Assembly (NCBI GenBank): GCA_017537165.1
Contig: JAFYLI010000052.1
Location: 1 to 57,936 of the forward strand
Length of the DNA stretch: 57,936 nt
From: Oscillospiraceae bacterium
GTDB taxonomy: Bacteria > Bacillota > Clostridia > Oscillospirales > Oscillospiraceae
Direction of reading: 5' to 3'
A program made the translations under genes and the position numbers. The notes below the pieces were generated by a model that had not been told where the DNA came from, made no database searches, and was given only the letters and a program-made list of their open reading frames with translations. Positions 25,508-34,622 of this stretch are shown here, piece after piece. How positions within the stretch are numbered: the stretch's first letter is position 1; the number at the start of each line of letters is the position of its first letter.

Positions 25508-26685
25508 AAAAGGATACTAAGTCTTCCAAAACTAAAAAAACCAAAAAAGCAGAAAAAGAAAAAAGCAGCCTGCTTAAAAAAATATTGTCGGTTCTGCTCG
25601 TATTGGCCGTCTTAGCCGCAGTAGCCTATATCGTTATTGATGCAATGGTGGATGACGGTCGTACGGTAGCGGAAGTCATCAAGGAAGCAGTGGGCGATAA
25701 TGCTGACGGTGAAACTGTCAGCAGCACCAAGTTCTCTTTTGATGCCTATTCCGATAACGTTTTTGAGGAGCTAAACGGCGGTTTGATTGCGGTTTCGGCT
25801 TCTGCATATCAGGTTTTTGACAATACCGGCGAAATCGTAGGTCGCGGAACGAAGGCATTCAGCAACCCCTCTGCCGATTCCGGGCCGGGTGGAGCGGTTC
25901 TGTGGAGCCAAGGCGGCAAGGATGTAATGCTTGTTTCCGAAAACGGCGCCACAAAGGCTATTGATTCGGAAAATTCCGTTATTTCGGCTGATATAAACGA
26001 TGACGGTTACGTTGCAGTTGCGGCTGAGCAGTCCGGATATAAAGGCATCGTAACGGTTTATGATCCCGAGGGTGAGGCTGCATACAAATGGTTTTCCGGC
26101 AGCGGATATCTCATGGACGCAGCTGTAAATAACTCAAATACGGGTATGGCTGCTTTGACCATAAGTGATAACGGAAGCAGGCTCGTTGCCTATTCATTTG
26201 GCAGTGAAGAAGAGCAGGGCGCTTATACCGAAAGTGAAAACGTATATTTCGATATAGGTTATATTTCCGAAAACCGTATTTGTGCCGTTTCCGAAAGCAA
26301 AGCGGTATTTGTGAACGGCAAATGTGAATATAATGCAGAGTACTCGTTTGAGGGATGGTATTTGAAAGACTATTCCCTTGATGGCAACGGTTACGCAGTT
26401 TTCGTCCTTGGTAAATACAGAACAGGTGGCGAAAACAAGATAGTAAGCGTTGATGCAAGCGGTAGTGTAAAAGGCTTTGTTGAGCTTAGCGGAGAAGTGC
26501 GTTCCGTAAGTGTGCGCGGCAGATATATTGCCGTTACCTATGCAGACAGCGTCGCGCTTTATAACTCTTCTATGGAGGAATTGGGGCGCGTGGACGATGC
26601 AGCGGGTGTAGAAAAGGCTCTTGCCTGCACCAGCGGTAACCTCATTGCGGTTTCTGCAAACGGAGCTGTTGAATATGATTTTTAA
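25504..26685 (+). CDS. DUF5711-like membrane-anchored beta-propeller protein
   Basis: A 393-residue protein of unknown function. It has a very lysine-rich cytoplasmic N-terminus (residues 1-24), one transmembrane helix (LLKKILSVLLVLAVLAAVAY, about 22-46), then an extracytoplasmic domain of repeated short beta strands with patterns like GLIAVSASAYQVF, VVAVAAEQSGYKGIV-type and GRYIAVTYADSVALY. This looks like a PQQ/WD-type propeller and fits the DUF5711 family of Clostridia. It overlaps truA by four bases and is followed by cvpA after 43 bases. The role may be in the envelope, but nothing in the sequence says which. Confidence 0.7.
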   Translation: MKKDTKSSKTKKTKKAEKEKSSLLKKILSVLLVLAVLAAVAYIVIDAMVDDGRTVAEVIKEAVGDNADGETVSSTKFSFDAYSDNVFEELNGGLIAVSASAYQVFDNTGEIVGRGTKAFSNPSADSGPGGAVLWSQGGKDVMLVSENGATKAIDSENSVISADINDDGYVAVAAEQSGYKGIVTVYDPEGEAAYKWFSGSGYLMDAAVNNSNTGMAALTISDNGSRLVAYSFGSEEEQGAYTESENVYFDIGYISENRICAVSESKAVFVNGKCEYNAEYSFEGWYLKDYSLDGNGYAVFVLGKYRTGGENKIVSVDASGSVKGFVELSGEVRSVSVRGRYIAVTYADSVALYNSSMEELGRVDDAAGVEKALACTSGNLIAVSANGAVEYDF

Positions 26686-26728
26686 GACAGAGATGCCTTA
26701 ATCGGTACAGTTGAAAGGAAGTTAACAA

Positions 26729-27409
26729 ATGAGTCTTATAATTGACCTTATACTGATAGCGATAATTGCTTTCTGCGCCTGGAACGGCTACAGAAAGGGT
26801 TTTATCATGGGCATAAGCGGTATTCTCGCCCTTATCGTCGCTTTCTACGGCGCTCAGATAATTGCTGATACCTATTCCCAGGAATTTAACTCGATGCTCA
26901 AGCCCTTTGTTAGCGGCATAGTTGACAGCGCCGTGGCAAAGGTGCAGGAGGATACTGTTGATACCTTTGACGAAGAGGATGTATACGGAGTTACATACGA
27001 TGCTCTTGGCAATATAGGTATCCTTAAGAGTGCTGCCCGCGATATTGCCGACGAGATCGCAAACAAAGTAGAACGCACCGGCCAGACCATGCGCGAAGAG
27101 ATAGTAAGCGTTCTCAGCAGCAAAATAGCTTATATCCTCACCGTAGTTGTGGTGTTCCTGCTGATTTTGATAGTGTTTACAGTAATAGCAAATATCATCA
27201 ACCTCGCCTTCAAACTGCCGGGTCTTGAGTTTATCAACGAACTGTTCGGCGCTCTGTTTGGCTTTGCCAAGGGTGCTGTCATCGTTATAGCTATAGCATG
27301 GGTAATGCGCTATCTTGGCGTTCTCGTTGATGAGGACATCGTAAATAAGACCGTGCTGCTTGAATGGCTCATGGAGCATAATCTGGTTACTAAGTTCTTT
27401 GGATTCTAA
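26729..27409 (+). CDS. CvpA family membrane protein
   Basis: A 226-residue protein with four hydrophobic helices. The first part LIIDLILIAIIAFCAWNGYRKG and the GALFGFAKGAVIVIAIAWVM helix near residue 175 are CvpA/colicin V production family landmarks. A long amphipathic insert (about residues 60-130), rich in Glu and Asp, sits between helices 2 and 3. ATG 26729 follows GAAAGGAAG. CvpA proteins have loosely defined roles in envelope homeostasis. Confidence 0.82.
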   Translation: MSLIIDLILIAIIAFCAWNGYRKGFIMGISGILALIVAFYGAQIIADTYSQEFNSMLKPFVSGIVDSAVAKVQEDTVDTFDEEDVYGVTYDALGNIGILKSAARDIADEIANKVERTGQTMREEIVSVLSSKIAYILTVVVVFLLILIVFTVIANIINLAFKLPGLEFINELFGALFGFAKGAVIVIAIAWVMRYLGVLVDEDIVNKTVLLEWLMEHNLVTKFFGF

Positions 27410-27428
27410 TTGATTCAAGGTGGTTAAA

Positions 27429-27974
27429 ATGAATATACCCAATATTCTATCCGTAATAAGAATATGCTTGGTTCCTGTGTTCATCCTCGTTTATTTCGAG
27501 GACACGCCCAACAGTAATATATTTGCTACCATAGTGTACGCAATCGCATCCTTTACTGATGTTCTTGACGGTCGGATCGCAAGAAAATACAACATTACCA
27601 CAAATCTTGGACGTATACTCGATCCCTTGGGTGATAAGCTGATGACGATGGCGGTTATCGTCTGCATAACCGTCGACAGAGTTATCCCCGTATGGGCCGT
27701 TATAGTATTCCTTGTTAAGGAATGCCTTATGGGTCTTGGCGGTATGTTTCTGTACAATAAATTTGAAGAGATGCCGCCTTCCAACTATTTTGGAAAATGT
27801 TCAACGATTGTCTTTTTCGCAGTGTGTGTTATACTCATGCTGTTCAGGTCTATCCCGCCCGTGATCGCGATGGTAATGATATCTTTCGCGCTGGCGGTAA
27901 TGCTGCTGGCTTTTGCAACCTACGCAGCAAGATTTGTTCGTATGATGAAAGTCAGCGAGCAGAGCAAATCCTGA
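27429..27974 (+). CDS. pgsA: CDP-diacylglycerol-glycerol-3-phosphate 3-phosphatidyltransferase
   Basis: Makes phosphatidylglycerol phosphate, the first step of anionic phospholipid synthesis. The 181 residues start MNIPNILSVIRICLVPVF and carry the CDP-alcohol phosphotransferase motif DGRIARKYNITTNLGRILDP followed by LGDKL, matching D-G-x2-A-R-x8-G-x3-D-x3-D. Several hydrophobic helices follow. I prefer ATG 27429 behind AAGGTGG; GTG 27420 overlaps that site. It is 27 bases upstream of the clpE-like gene. Confidence 0.94.
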   Translation: MNIPNILSVIRICLVPVFILVYFEDTPNSNIFATIVYAIASFTDVLDGRIARKYNITTNLGRILDPLGDKLMTMAVIVCITVDRVIPVWAVIVFLVKECLMGLGGMFLYNKFEEMPPSNYFGKCSTIVFFAVCVILMLFRSIPPVIAMVMISFALAVMLLAFATYAARFVRMMKVSEQSKS

Positions 27975-28001
27975 TTTTCTCTTTGGAAAGGAGAGCTAAC
28001 T

Positions 28002-30317
28002 ATGCAGCCTACTATTTGCTCCAGATGCAAGAAGAATGTGGCAGTGGTGTTCATCACTAAGATCGAAAACGGTCAGACTGTGAATGAAGGCCTCTGCATC
28101 AAGTGCGCCAAGGAGCTTGGAATAAAGCCTATAAATGATATGATGAACAATATGGGCGTTACCGATGAGGAACTCGAAAACCTCTCTAAGGAAATGCTTG
28201 CAGCCTTCGGCGGGGAAGAGGACATTCCCGATGCCGACGGTGATGACGATGAAAGCGGAAAGACCGCTACGTTCCCCTTCCTGAATAAGCTCTTCGGCGG
28301 TGCAAACCACGCTAACCCTCCCGCTAACGGTGGTGGCGATAACTCCCGTCCCGGCGGTGGTCAGGATAGAGAGAAGGCCGGCGGACGCGGCAATAAGCGC
28401 AAGTTCCTTGAAAATTATTGTATTTCCCTTACCCAGCGCGCCAAGGACAATAAGCTGGATAAGATAGTCGGCCGTGAGGAAGAAATGGAGCGTGTTATCC
28501 AGATCCTTAACCGCCGCCAGAAGAATAATCCTTGCCTTATCGGTGAGCCCGGTGTAGGTAAGACTGCTATTGCAGAAGGCCTTGCTCAGAAGATAATCGC
28601 AGGTGAAGTGCCTTATAAACTGACCGATAAGGAAGTATGGATGCTTGACCTTACCGCTCTCGTTGCCGGAACTCAGTTCCGCGGACAGTTCGAGAGCCGC
28701 ATGAAAGGCCTTATTGAAGAAATCAAGAAGCAGGGCAATATTATCCTTGTTATAGACGAGGTTCACAGTATTGTAGGTGCAGGTGATGCAGAAGGTTCTA
28801 TGAACGCTGCCAATATCCTCAAGCCTGCTCTGTCCCGCGGCGAGATCCAGGTTATTGGCGCGACAACGTTCAATGAATACAGAAAGCACATAGAGAAGGA
28901 TTCCGCGCTTGAGCGCCGTTTCCAGCCCGTTACGGTCAACGAGCCTTCTATCGACGAGACCGTTGAAATTATCAAGGGTATCGCAGGTTACTACGAAGGT
29001 TTCCATATGGTAAAGATCTCCGATGAGATGGCCCGCAAGGCAGTTGTTCTGTCCGAGCGTTATATCACCGATCGTTTCCTGCCCGATAAGGCAATTGACC
29101 TTATTGACGAAGCCTGCTCCGATATTAACCTTAAGAATAAAAATCTTGCACGTATGGCAGTTCTCCAGCGCGAGAAGGATGATCTTGATAAGGAAAGAGA
29201 AATGCTTCTTGCTGCTAACTCTGAAAATGAGAACGATTTTGCACGCCTTGCCGAGATACGTTCCCGCCAGCTTCAGCTTGAGCAGGAGCTTACCACGCTT
29301 AACGCAGCAGGCTATCCCGAGCTGACTATGGAGTCTTTGGCAAGAGTTATTGAGCTTTGGACAAAAATACCCGCCAGCAGCATCCGTGAGGATGAGTTTG
29401 AGCGCCTTGCCAAGCTCGATGAACGTCTCAAAGCTCATATAGTAGGTCAGGACGAGGCTATCAAGGTAGTATGTTCTGCAATAAAGCGCAACCGCGTAGG
29501 TATTTCCGCTAAGCGTAAGCCCGTTTCCTTTATCTTTGTCGGTTCTACCGGTGTAGGTAAGACCGAGCTTGTTAAGCAGCTTGCTGCCGATATGTTTAGC
29601 TCCCCCGAGTCCCTTATCCGTCTCGATATGTCCGAGTTTATGGAGAAGCATGCGGTTTCCCGTATTATCGGTTCTCCTCCCGGATACGTTGGCTATGATG
29701 AGGCCGGTCAGCTTACCGAGAAGATAAGACGCAAGCCTTATTCCGTCATTCTCTTTGACGAAATTGAGAAGGCTCATCCCGATGTTCTCAATATCATGCT
29801 GCAGATCCTTGACGACGGTCATATCACCGACGCTCACGGAAGAACGGTAAACTTCGAGAATACCGTTATCGTTATGACCACTAACGCAGGCAGCGAAAGA
29901 AAGGGAAGCGGCTCCGTAGGCTTCAACCAGACAGTAGCCGAGCAGGGAAGAGAGAAGGCTATGAAGGCCCTCAATGATTTCCTGCGTCCCGAGTTCATTA
30001 ACCGCGTTGACGAGATAGTTTACTTCAACCAGCTCAGCGAAGAGAACTTCAAGGGTATTGCCGATATCATGATGCGTGAGCTTCATGACAGCATGGCCGA
30101 AAAGGGATATAGCCTCGGCTATGACGATGCCCTGCTGGCATATCTGGTTGAGAAGTCCTATTCTGCAACCTACGGCGCAAGAAATCTCCGCCGCACTATT
30201 CAGCGCGAGGTCGAAGACGCTATCACCGAACTGATAATTTCCCGCTACAATGAAACCCTTCGCTATATCTCCGTAACTGCAAAGGACGGCAAGGTAGACG
30301 TTCAGGGTTTGGCCTAA
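28002..30317 (+). CDS. clpE: Clp ATPase with N-terminal zinc finger (ClpE-like)
   Basis: A class I (two AAA+ domains) Clp unfoldase of 771 residues. Instead of the double Clp-N domain of ClpC, it begins with a C4 zinc finger, CSRC at 6-9 and CIKC at 33-36, the hallmark of ClpE. A Gly/Asn/Asp-rich linker (about 75-130) leads to the first AAA domain (Walker A GEPGVGKT), a short coiled middle domain (about 395-440) and the second AAA domain (Walker [14 protein letters not shown]). A ClpP-docking loop is expected near the end but I cannot point to it with certainty. ATG 28002 follows AAAGGAGAG. A ClpC role in the absence of clpC cannot be ruled out. Confidence 0.85.
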   Translation: MQPTICSRCKKNVAVVFITKIENGQTVNEGLCIKCAKELGIKPINDMMNNMGVTDEELENLSKEMLAAFGGEEDIPDADGDDDESGKTATFPFLNKLFGGANHANPPANGGGDNSRPGGGQDREKAGGRGNKRKFLENYCISLTQRAKDNKLDKIVGREEEMERVIQILNRRQKNNPCLIGEPGVGKTAIAEGLAQKIIAGEVPYKLTDKEVWMLDLTALVAGTQFRGQFESRMKGLIEEIKKQGNIILVIDEVHSIVGAGDAEGSMNAANILKPALSRGEIQVIGATTFNEYRKHIEKDSALERRFQPVTVNEPSIDETVEIIKGIAGYYEGFHMVKISDEMARKAVVLSERYITDRFLPDKAIDLIDEACSDINLKNKNLARMAVLQREKDDLDKEREMLLAANSENENDFARLAEIRSRQLQLEQELTTLNAAGYPELTMESLARVIELWTKIPASSIREDEFERLAKLDERLKAHIVGQDEAIKVVCSAIKRNRVGISAKRKPVSFIFVGSTGVGKTELVKQLAADMFSSPESLIRLDMSEFMEKHAVSRIIGSPPGYVGYDEAGQLTEKIRRKPYSVILFDEIEKAHPDVLNIMLQILDDGHITDAHGRTVNFENTVIVMTTNAGSERKGSGSVGFNQTVAEQGREKAMKALNDFLRPEFINRVDEIVYFNQLSEENFKGIADIMMRELHDSMAEKGYSLGYDDALLAYLVEKSYSATYGARNLRRTIQREVEDAITELIISRYNETLRYISVTAKDGKVDVQGLA

Positions 30318-30328
30318 TGTGAAAACAT

Positions 30329-30371
30329 AAAAAGCACCTGAGAAAGCTTGGGCTTTCTCGGGTGCTTTTCG
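30329..30371 (+). terminator. Rho-independent terminator after the clpE-like gene
   Basis: AAAGCACC-TGAGAAAGC-TTGG-GCTTTCTC-GGGTGCTTTT, a long nearly perfect stem ending in a U-run. Confidence 0.92.
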
Positions 30372-30447
30372 CTTGTAATGCCTATTCCCTTGTGGTAATG
30401 TGATAATAGTGTTCGGCAAACTTGAGTTTAAATGGGGTGTAACGGTA

Positions 30448-31221
30448 ATGATAAACACCGCAAATATTAAGACTATCATCGTAGATTTAGATAGAACTTT
30501 GTTGCACACAGATAAAACCATATCTGCATATGCTGTTAAAGTTTTTGAGGAATGTAAGAAGTGCGGATTGGAAATTATGGTTGCAACAGCGAGGCCGTTC
30601 CGTGATGCTAAAAAATATTGTGATATAATTGGTGCCGATGCAATGGTTGTTTCCAATGGTGCAAGAATTATCTGCAGAGACCAACGAACAGATTATGGTA
30701 TAAGCCTAAGAAGTGCTGAGAATTTATTGAATACGTTGAAACGCTACCCGAGTCTACGAATTACTGTTGAAACAGGAGAGTGTGCATATTCAAATTTTCC
30801 GATAGAGGATTATGAAACGATTCTTTCGGATGATTTGGTCGGCATTTCTAATAATGAGGGTGTATTAAAAATACTGGTACATCTTGACGACTCGGAAACA
30901 TTGACTATTGTCAAAAACGAATTGTCAGACGATTTGTATTATACAGTTGCGCATGGATATTTAATGCAAATCATGAACTCCTATGCAACTAAGTGGAATG
31001 GCATAAAGACGTTGATGGATATTTGCTGTTGCTCACTTGGTGAAACGGTCTATTTTGGAGATGACCAAGACGATGTCGAGCCGATAAAAATGTGCGGTTT
31101 GGGTATTGCTGTTTCCAATGGAATAGCGGAGGTAAAGGCGGTTGCCGATTATATTGCAGAATGCAATGATGATGACGGTGTTGCAAAATTCATAGAACAT
31201 CAAATATTGAAGAATTTATAA
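30448..31221 (+). CDS. HAD superfamily hydrolase (Cof-like)
   Basis: A 257-residue phosphatase-type protein. Motif I is IIVDLDRTLLHTDK (Asp nucleophile in DLDRT), motif II is VATARPF and the C-terminal acidic motif IV is YFGDDQDDVEP, the Cof/YbiV pattern, with a C2-type cap between. ATG 30448 follows GGGGTG by eight bases; the frame is open back to 30400. The gene is visibly richer in A+T than everything around it (TTA, AAT, ATA and GAA codons), which hints at a different origin. It stands alone between two terminators. The substrate is unknown. Confidence 0.85.
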   Translation: MINTANIKTIIVDLDRTLLHTDKTISAYAVKVFEECKKCGLEIMVATARPFRDAKKYCDIIGADAMVVSNGARIICRDQRTDYGISLRSAENLLNTLKRYPSLRITVETGECAYSNFPIEDYETILSDDLVGISNNEGVLKILVHLDDSETLTIVKNELSDDLYYTVAHGYLMQIMNSYATKWNGIKTLMDICCCSLGETVYFGDDQDDVEPIKMCGLGIAVSNGIAEVKAVADYIAECNDDDGVAKFIEHQILKNL

Positions 31222-31260
31222 AAAACAAATTGACCGTGTATCGTGACAGATACACGGTCA
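31221..31260 (-). terminator. Terminator of the rimM-trmD unit, convergent with the HAD gene
   Basis: TGACCGTGTATC-GTGACA-GATACACGGTCA is a perfect 12-bp stem. On the minus strand it is followed by ATTTGTTTTTT, a good U-run after trmD. On the plus strand the tail is weak, but the stem may serve the HAD gene too. Confidence 0.85.
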
Positions 31261-31276
31261 TAAATATTTCTAAAAC

Positions 31277-32029
31277 TTACTCCTGCATTTCCTTTTCGAT
31301 TTCGGCCAGCAGCTTCTTATCGGCCTTGTCAGGAACGAACTTTTCAAACATATCGGGACGCTTGAGCATGGTGCGCTTGAGTGCCTGCTTGCGGCGCCAT
31401 TTTGCTATATTGGCATGATGACCGGAGCGAAGTACCTCGGGCACTTCGGAGCCGTTCCATACTTGGGGACGGGAGTAGTGAGGATATTCCAGCAAACCGC
31501 TCCAGTGGCTTTCGTCGGTGAAGCAATCTTCGTCGGCAAGTACACCGGGAACAAGGCGGCATACAGAGTCGGCAACAGCCATAGCGGGTATCTCACCACC
31601 GGTGAGAACGAAATCACCGATGGATATTTCTTCGTCTACGCACTGCTCGATGAAGCGCTCGTCTACACCTTCGTAGTGTCCGCACACGATGATAAAACGG
31701 TCGTAATCGCGCTTGAGACGCTTGGCGTCCTCCTGCTTGAAGACCTTGCCCTGAGGGCTCATGTAGATGGTGTGCAGGCGTTCACCGGCCTCGTCGCAGA
31801 TATGCTTCCAGCAATCGTAAAGGGGCTGGATCTGCATTACCATGCCCATGCCGCCGCCATAGGGATAATCGTCCACCTGCTTCTGCTTGTTGGTGGTGTA
31901 ATCTCTTATTTGGTGGCAGTTTATCTTGACGATGCCGTTGGACTGAGCCTTGCCGATAATGCTCTCGCCGAGAACGGCGGAAACGGTATCGGGGAAGAGG
32001 GTCATTATATCTATAGTCAAAGCTATCAT
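31277..32029 (-). CDS. trmD: tRNA (guanine-N1)-methyltransferase
   Basis: SPOUT-class enzyme that makes m1G37 in tRNA and so prevents frameshifting. The 250 residues begin TIDIMTLFPDTVSAV and contain the knot-forming segments FIVCGHYEGVDERF and SIGDFVLTGGE, and the C-terminal LLEYPHYSRPQVWNG and RSGHHANIAKWRRKQ. It follows rimM after three bases. rplS, usually next, is not here; a terminator is. Confidence 0.96.
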   Translation of the reverse strand: MIALTIDIMTLFPDTVSAVLGESIIGKAQSNGIVKINCHQIRDYTTNKQKQVDDYPYGGGMGMVMQIQPLYDCWKHICDEAGERLHTIYMSPQGKVFKQEDAKRLKRDYDRFIIVCGHYEGVDERFIEQCVDEEISIGDFVLTGGEIPAMAVADSVCRLVPGVLADEDCFTDESHWSGLLEYPHYSRPQVWNGSEVPEVLRSGHHANIAKWRRKQALKRTMLKRPDMFEKFVPDKADKKLLAEIEKEMQE

Positions 32030-32032
32030 GGC

Positions 32033-32527
32033 TTACATTCCTTCAATAAGAGCTACGGTGATGCGGCCTGCCTCGGGGTCGATCTCCTTGATGAATTCGG
32101 GTACTCCGGGAATCATGTGCTCTTCACCCTTGGCACCGACTACAACGTAGAGTGCGCCTGCAGGCATATCCAGAACCTCTTTGAGAGTGCCGATTTCGCC
32201 GCGAACCTCATCATAGACGGGGAGACCGAGAATATCCTGAATGAACCAGCTGCCCTTGGGAAGCTTGGCGTCATCGCGATTTATGCTTATAACCTTGTTT
32301 TTCAGCTTCATAGCCTCGTTTACATCGCTTACGCCATCCAGCATAGCAATAACGCAATCCTTGTGGACGCGGGCGGAAATAACCTTATAGGCGGTTTCGC
32401 CGATGTAAATGGTTTTGAACTTCTTGAGAAACTCAGGGGAATCGCACCAAGGCCGGATTTTAACTTCGCCCTTGATGCCGTGAGTATTGACTATTTTGCC
32501 GCTTTCGAGAAACTGCTTCTTTTCCAT
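32033..32527 (-). CDS. rimM: 16S rRNA processing protein RimM
   Basis: Binds S19 in the 30S head during ribosome maturation. The 164 residues begin MEKKQFLESGKIVNTHGIKG, with GKIVNTHGIKGEVKI the family signature, then a PRC-barrel domain (GSWFIQDILGLPVYD and the PEFIKEIDPEAGRI end). I choose the ATG at 32527, five to six bases after GGAGGAC; longer in-frame starts are not backed by a ribosome binding site. It is 140 bases from khpA with a terminator in between. Confidence 0.94.
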   Translation of the reverse strand: MEKKQFLESGKIVNTHGIKGEVKIRPWCDSPEFLKKFKTIYIGETAYKVISARVHKDCVIAMLDGVSDVNEAMKLKNKVISINRDDAKLPKGSWFIQDILGLPVYDEVRGEIGTLKEVLDMPAGALYVVVGAKGEEHMIPGVPEFIKEIDPEAGRITVALIEGM

Positions 32528-32616
32528 GATGTCCTCCATAAAGCTGTATTGTCCGGTGGTTGAAATGCGATGAAAAACTTCAATATATTTAAAGCCTTTC
32601 ATCACACTTCAGCGAA

Positions 32617-32653
32617 AAGTAAAATAAAAGGGGAGGTGCTTGAGCATCTCCCC
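32617..32653 (-). terminator. Terminator between khpA and rimM
   Basis: Read on the minus strand: GGGGAGATGCT-CA-AGCACCTCCCC followed by TTTTATTTTAC. It splits the usual ffh-rpsP-khpA-rimM-trmD message, so rimM-trmD either depends on read-through or has its own promoter in 32528-32616, which I could not place with confidence. Confidence 0.85.
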
Positions 32654-32669
32654 GGTGGTTTTACGAGTG

Positions 32670-32900
32670 TCAGTCAACAATTTCAACCGAAACCCTTTTG
32701 CCGCTGCGCTGGGCAAGGGACTTGACCAAAACGCGTATCTCTTTTGCGATACGTCCCTGACGGCCGATGACCTTGCCCATGTCGCCCTCTGCAACTCTGA
32801 GTTCGAGAACAGTTTCGTTGCTTTCCTCGCGCTCAGTAACAGTAACTTCATCGGGATTATCGACAAGGTTGCGGGCAATGTAAAGTAAAAGCTCTTTCAT
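32670..32900 (-). CDS. khpA: KH domain RNA-binding protein KhpA
   Basis: A 76-residue protein that is a single type II KH domain, with the RNA-binding GxxG loop in VIGRQGRIAKEIR. Known as YlqC/KhpA; in Firmicutes it pairs with KhpB in RNA binding and cell-division control. It lies 35 bases after rpsP on the minus strand, its usual place. ATG 32900 is preceded by GAAAGGATC at slightly long spacing. Confidence 0.94.
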   Translation of the reverse strand: MKELLLYIARNLVDNPDEVTVTEREESNETVLELRVAEGDMGKVIGRQGRIAKEIRVLVKSLAQRSGKRVSVEIVD

Positions 32901-32935
32901 TGTAACGACCGATCCTTTCGCTCAACTAACTGGCG

Positions 32936-33175
32936 TTACAGTACGCCTTCCTTCTTCAGCAGAGTCTTAACGGTATCGGTGGGCTGAGCGCCGTTCTTGA
33001 TCCACTCGAGAGCGCGCTCCTTGTTGATCTGAACCTGAGTGGGCTCAGCCATGGGATCGTAGGTGCCGATCTCCTCGATGCATCTGCCATCACGGGGGAA
33101 ACGGGAGTCAGCAACAACTATTCTGTAAAAGGGGTTCTTCTTAGCACCCATTCTGCGAAGTCTGATCTTTACCAT
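32936..33175 (-). CDS. rpsP: 30S ribosomal protein S16
   Basis: A 79-residue ribosomal protein beginning [20 protein letters not shown] and containing [13 protein letters not shown], both S16 landmarks. Start ATG 33175 sits behind GGAGGTGAATTGAA. It sits between ffh and khpA as in most Firmicutes. Codon use is strongly biased, as for an abundant protein. Confidence 0.97.
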   Translation of the reverse strand: MVKIRLRRMGAKKNPFYRIVVADSRFPRDGRCIEEIGTYDPMAEPTQVQINKERALEWIKNGAQPTDTVKTLLKKEGVL

Positions 33176-33254
33176 TTCAATTCACCTCCAAGAAAATTGA
33201 GTTTAAAGTTAAAATATATATGGAAAATGTTCTTCACATTGACCAAACGAATTA

Positions 33255-34610
33255 TCAGAATCCGAAGGGATTCATGCCGCGGCCTTTCTTGTTCATACCG
33301 CGCATCATCTTGCGAGCGTTTTTGCCGCTCATCTGCTTCATCATAGCCTGCATGGAGCTAAACTGCTTGAGCAGGCGGTTTACGTCCACAACCTGAGTTC
33401 CGCTGCCTGCCGCGATGCGCTTCTTGCGGCTGGAGTTGAGAATGTCGGGATTCTCTCTCTCCTTGGGTGTCATGGAAAGGATTATGGCCTCGGTGCGGGC
33501 CAGAGCCTTTTCGTCAATGGAGGCACCGCTCAGAGCCTTGGCGTCAACGCCGGGGAGCATGCCTGCAATATCGGAAAGGGAACCCATAGACTTGATGGAA
33601 ACCAACTGATCGTAGAAATCAGCCAGTGTGAACTTGTTTTTCATGAGCTTTTCGGCAAGCTCGGAAGCCTTCTTCTCATCGAAGCTCTGCTCAGCCTTCT
33701 CAATGAGGGTAAGGATGTCGCCCATGCCGAGAATTCTGGAAGCCATTCTGTCGGGATGGAAAGCTTCGATGCCGTCCAGCTTTTCACCAACACCTGCGAA
33801 CTTGATGGGCTTGCCGGTAACTGCTCTTACGGAGAGAGCTGCACCGCCTCGTGCATCGCCGTCCAACTTGGTGAGGAAGATACCGGTAATGCCGAGTGCT
33901 TCATCGAAAGCCTTGGATACGTTTACTGCATCCTGACCGGTCATAGCGTCGATAACCAGCATTACTTCGTCGGGCTCAACTTCGGCCTTGATGTTCTTGA
34001 GCTCGTCCATCAGGGCTTCGTCTATGTGAAGACGACCTGCGGTATCGATGAACACGATGTCGTTGCCGTGCTTCTTGGCGTGCTCAACGGCAGCCTTAGC
34101 GATTTTTACGGGGTTTTCGGTGCCCATCTGGAAGACGGGAACGTCAACCTGCGCGCCCACGGTCTCCAGCTGAGTGATAGCAGCGGGACGGTAAATGTCG
34201 CAGGCGGCCAGAAGAGGACGTTTGCCGCTCTTTTTTACATAGGCTGCCAACTTTGCACCGTTGGTTGTTTTACCTGCACCCTGCAGACCAACGAGCATTA
34301 CCACGGTGGGCGACTTGGAAGATATATTCAACTTGGAGTTCTCGCTGCCCATGGTAGCGGTAAGCTCTTCGTTGACTATTTTAATTACCATCTGCGCAGG
34401 GGTAAGACTTTCGAGAACGTCTGCACCCACGGCGCGCTCGCTTACGCGGGCAATAAAGTCCTTTACGACCTTGTAGCTTACGTCTGCCTCAAGCAGGGCA
34501 AGGCGCACATCGCGCATAGCCTCCTTGATATCGGCTTCGTTCAAGCGGCCCTTACCGCGCAGCTTTTTAAATGTGGCGGACAGCTTTTCCGATAAACTTT
34601 CAAATGCCAT
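33255..34610 (-). CDS. ffh: Signal recognition particle protein Ffh
   Basis: GTPase of the signal recognition particle, which targets nascent membrane proteins to FtsY. The 451 residues have the N domain, the G domain with GLQGAGKTTNGAKLA and DTAGRLHIDEALM, and the methionine-rich M domain (MQAMMKQMSGKNARKMM near 425-440) that binds SRP RNA and signal sequences. It ends in the short Gly/Asn tail typical of the family. It overlaps nothing but follows ylxM after 12 bases on the minus strand. Confidence 0.97.
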   Translation of the reverse strand: MAFESLSEKLSATFKKLRGKGRLNEADIKEAMRDVRLALLEADVSYKVVKDFIARVSERAVGADVLESLTPAQMVIKIVNEELTATMGSENSKLNISSKSPTVVMLVGLQGAGKTTNGAKLAAYVKKSGKRPLLAACDIYRPAAITQLETVGAQVDVPVFQMGTENPVKIAKAAVEHAKKHGNDIVFIDTAGRLHIDEALMDELKNIKAEVEPDEVMLVIDAMTGQDAVNVSKAFDEALGITGIFLTKLDGDARGGAALSVRAVTGKPIKFAGVGEKLDGIEAFHPDRMASRILGMGDILTLIEKAEQSFDEKKASELAEKLMKNKFTLADFYDQLVSIKSMGSLSDIAGMLPGVDAKALSGASIDEKALARTEAIILSMTPKERENPDILNSSRKKRIAAGSGTQVVDVNRLLKQFSSMQAMMKQMSGKNARKMMRGMNKKGRGMNPFGF

Positions 34611-34622
34611 AAGTGTCCTCCG

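Noticed and set aside
27996..30656. An 886-codon open frame on the minus strand opposite the clpE-like gene.
   Set aside because: It mirrors the coding bias of the plus-strand gene, has no ribosome binding site, no recognisable domain and low-complexity composition. Same for long antisense frames opposite tig, lon, gdpP, ftsH, ychF and the TRAP permease.
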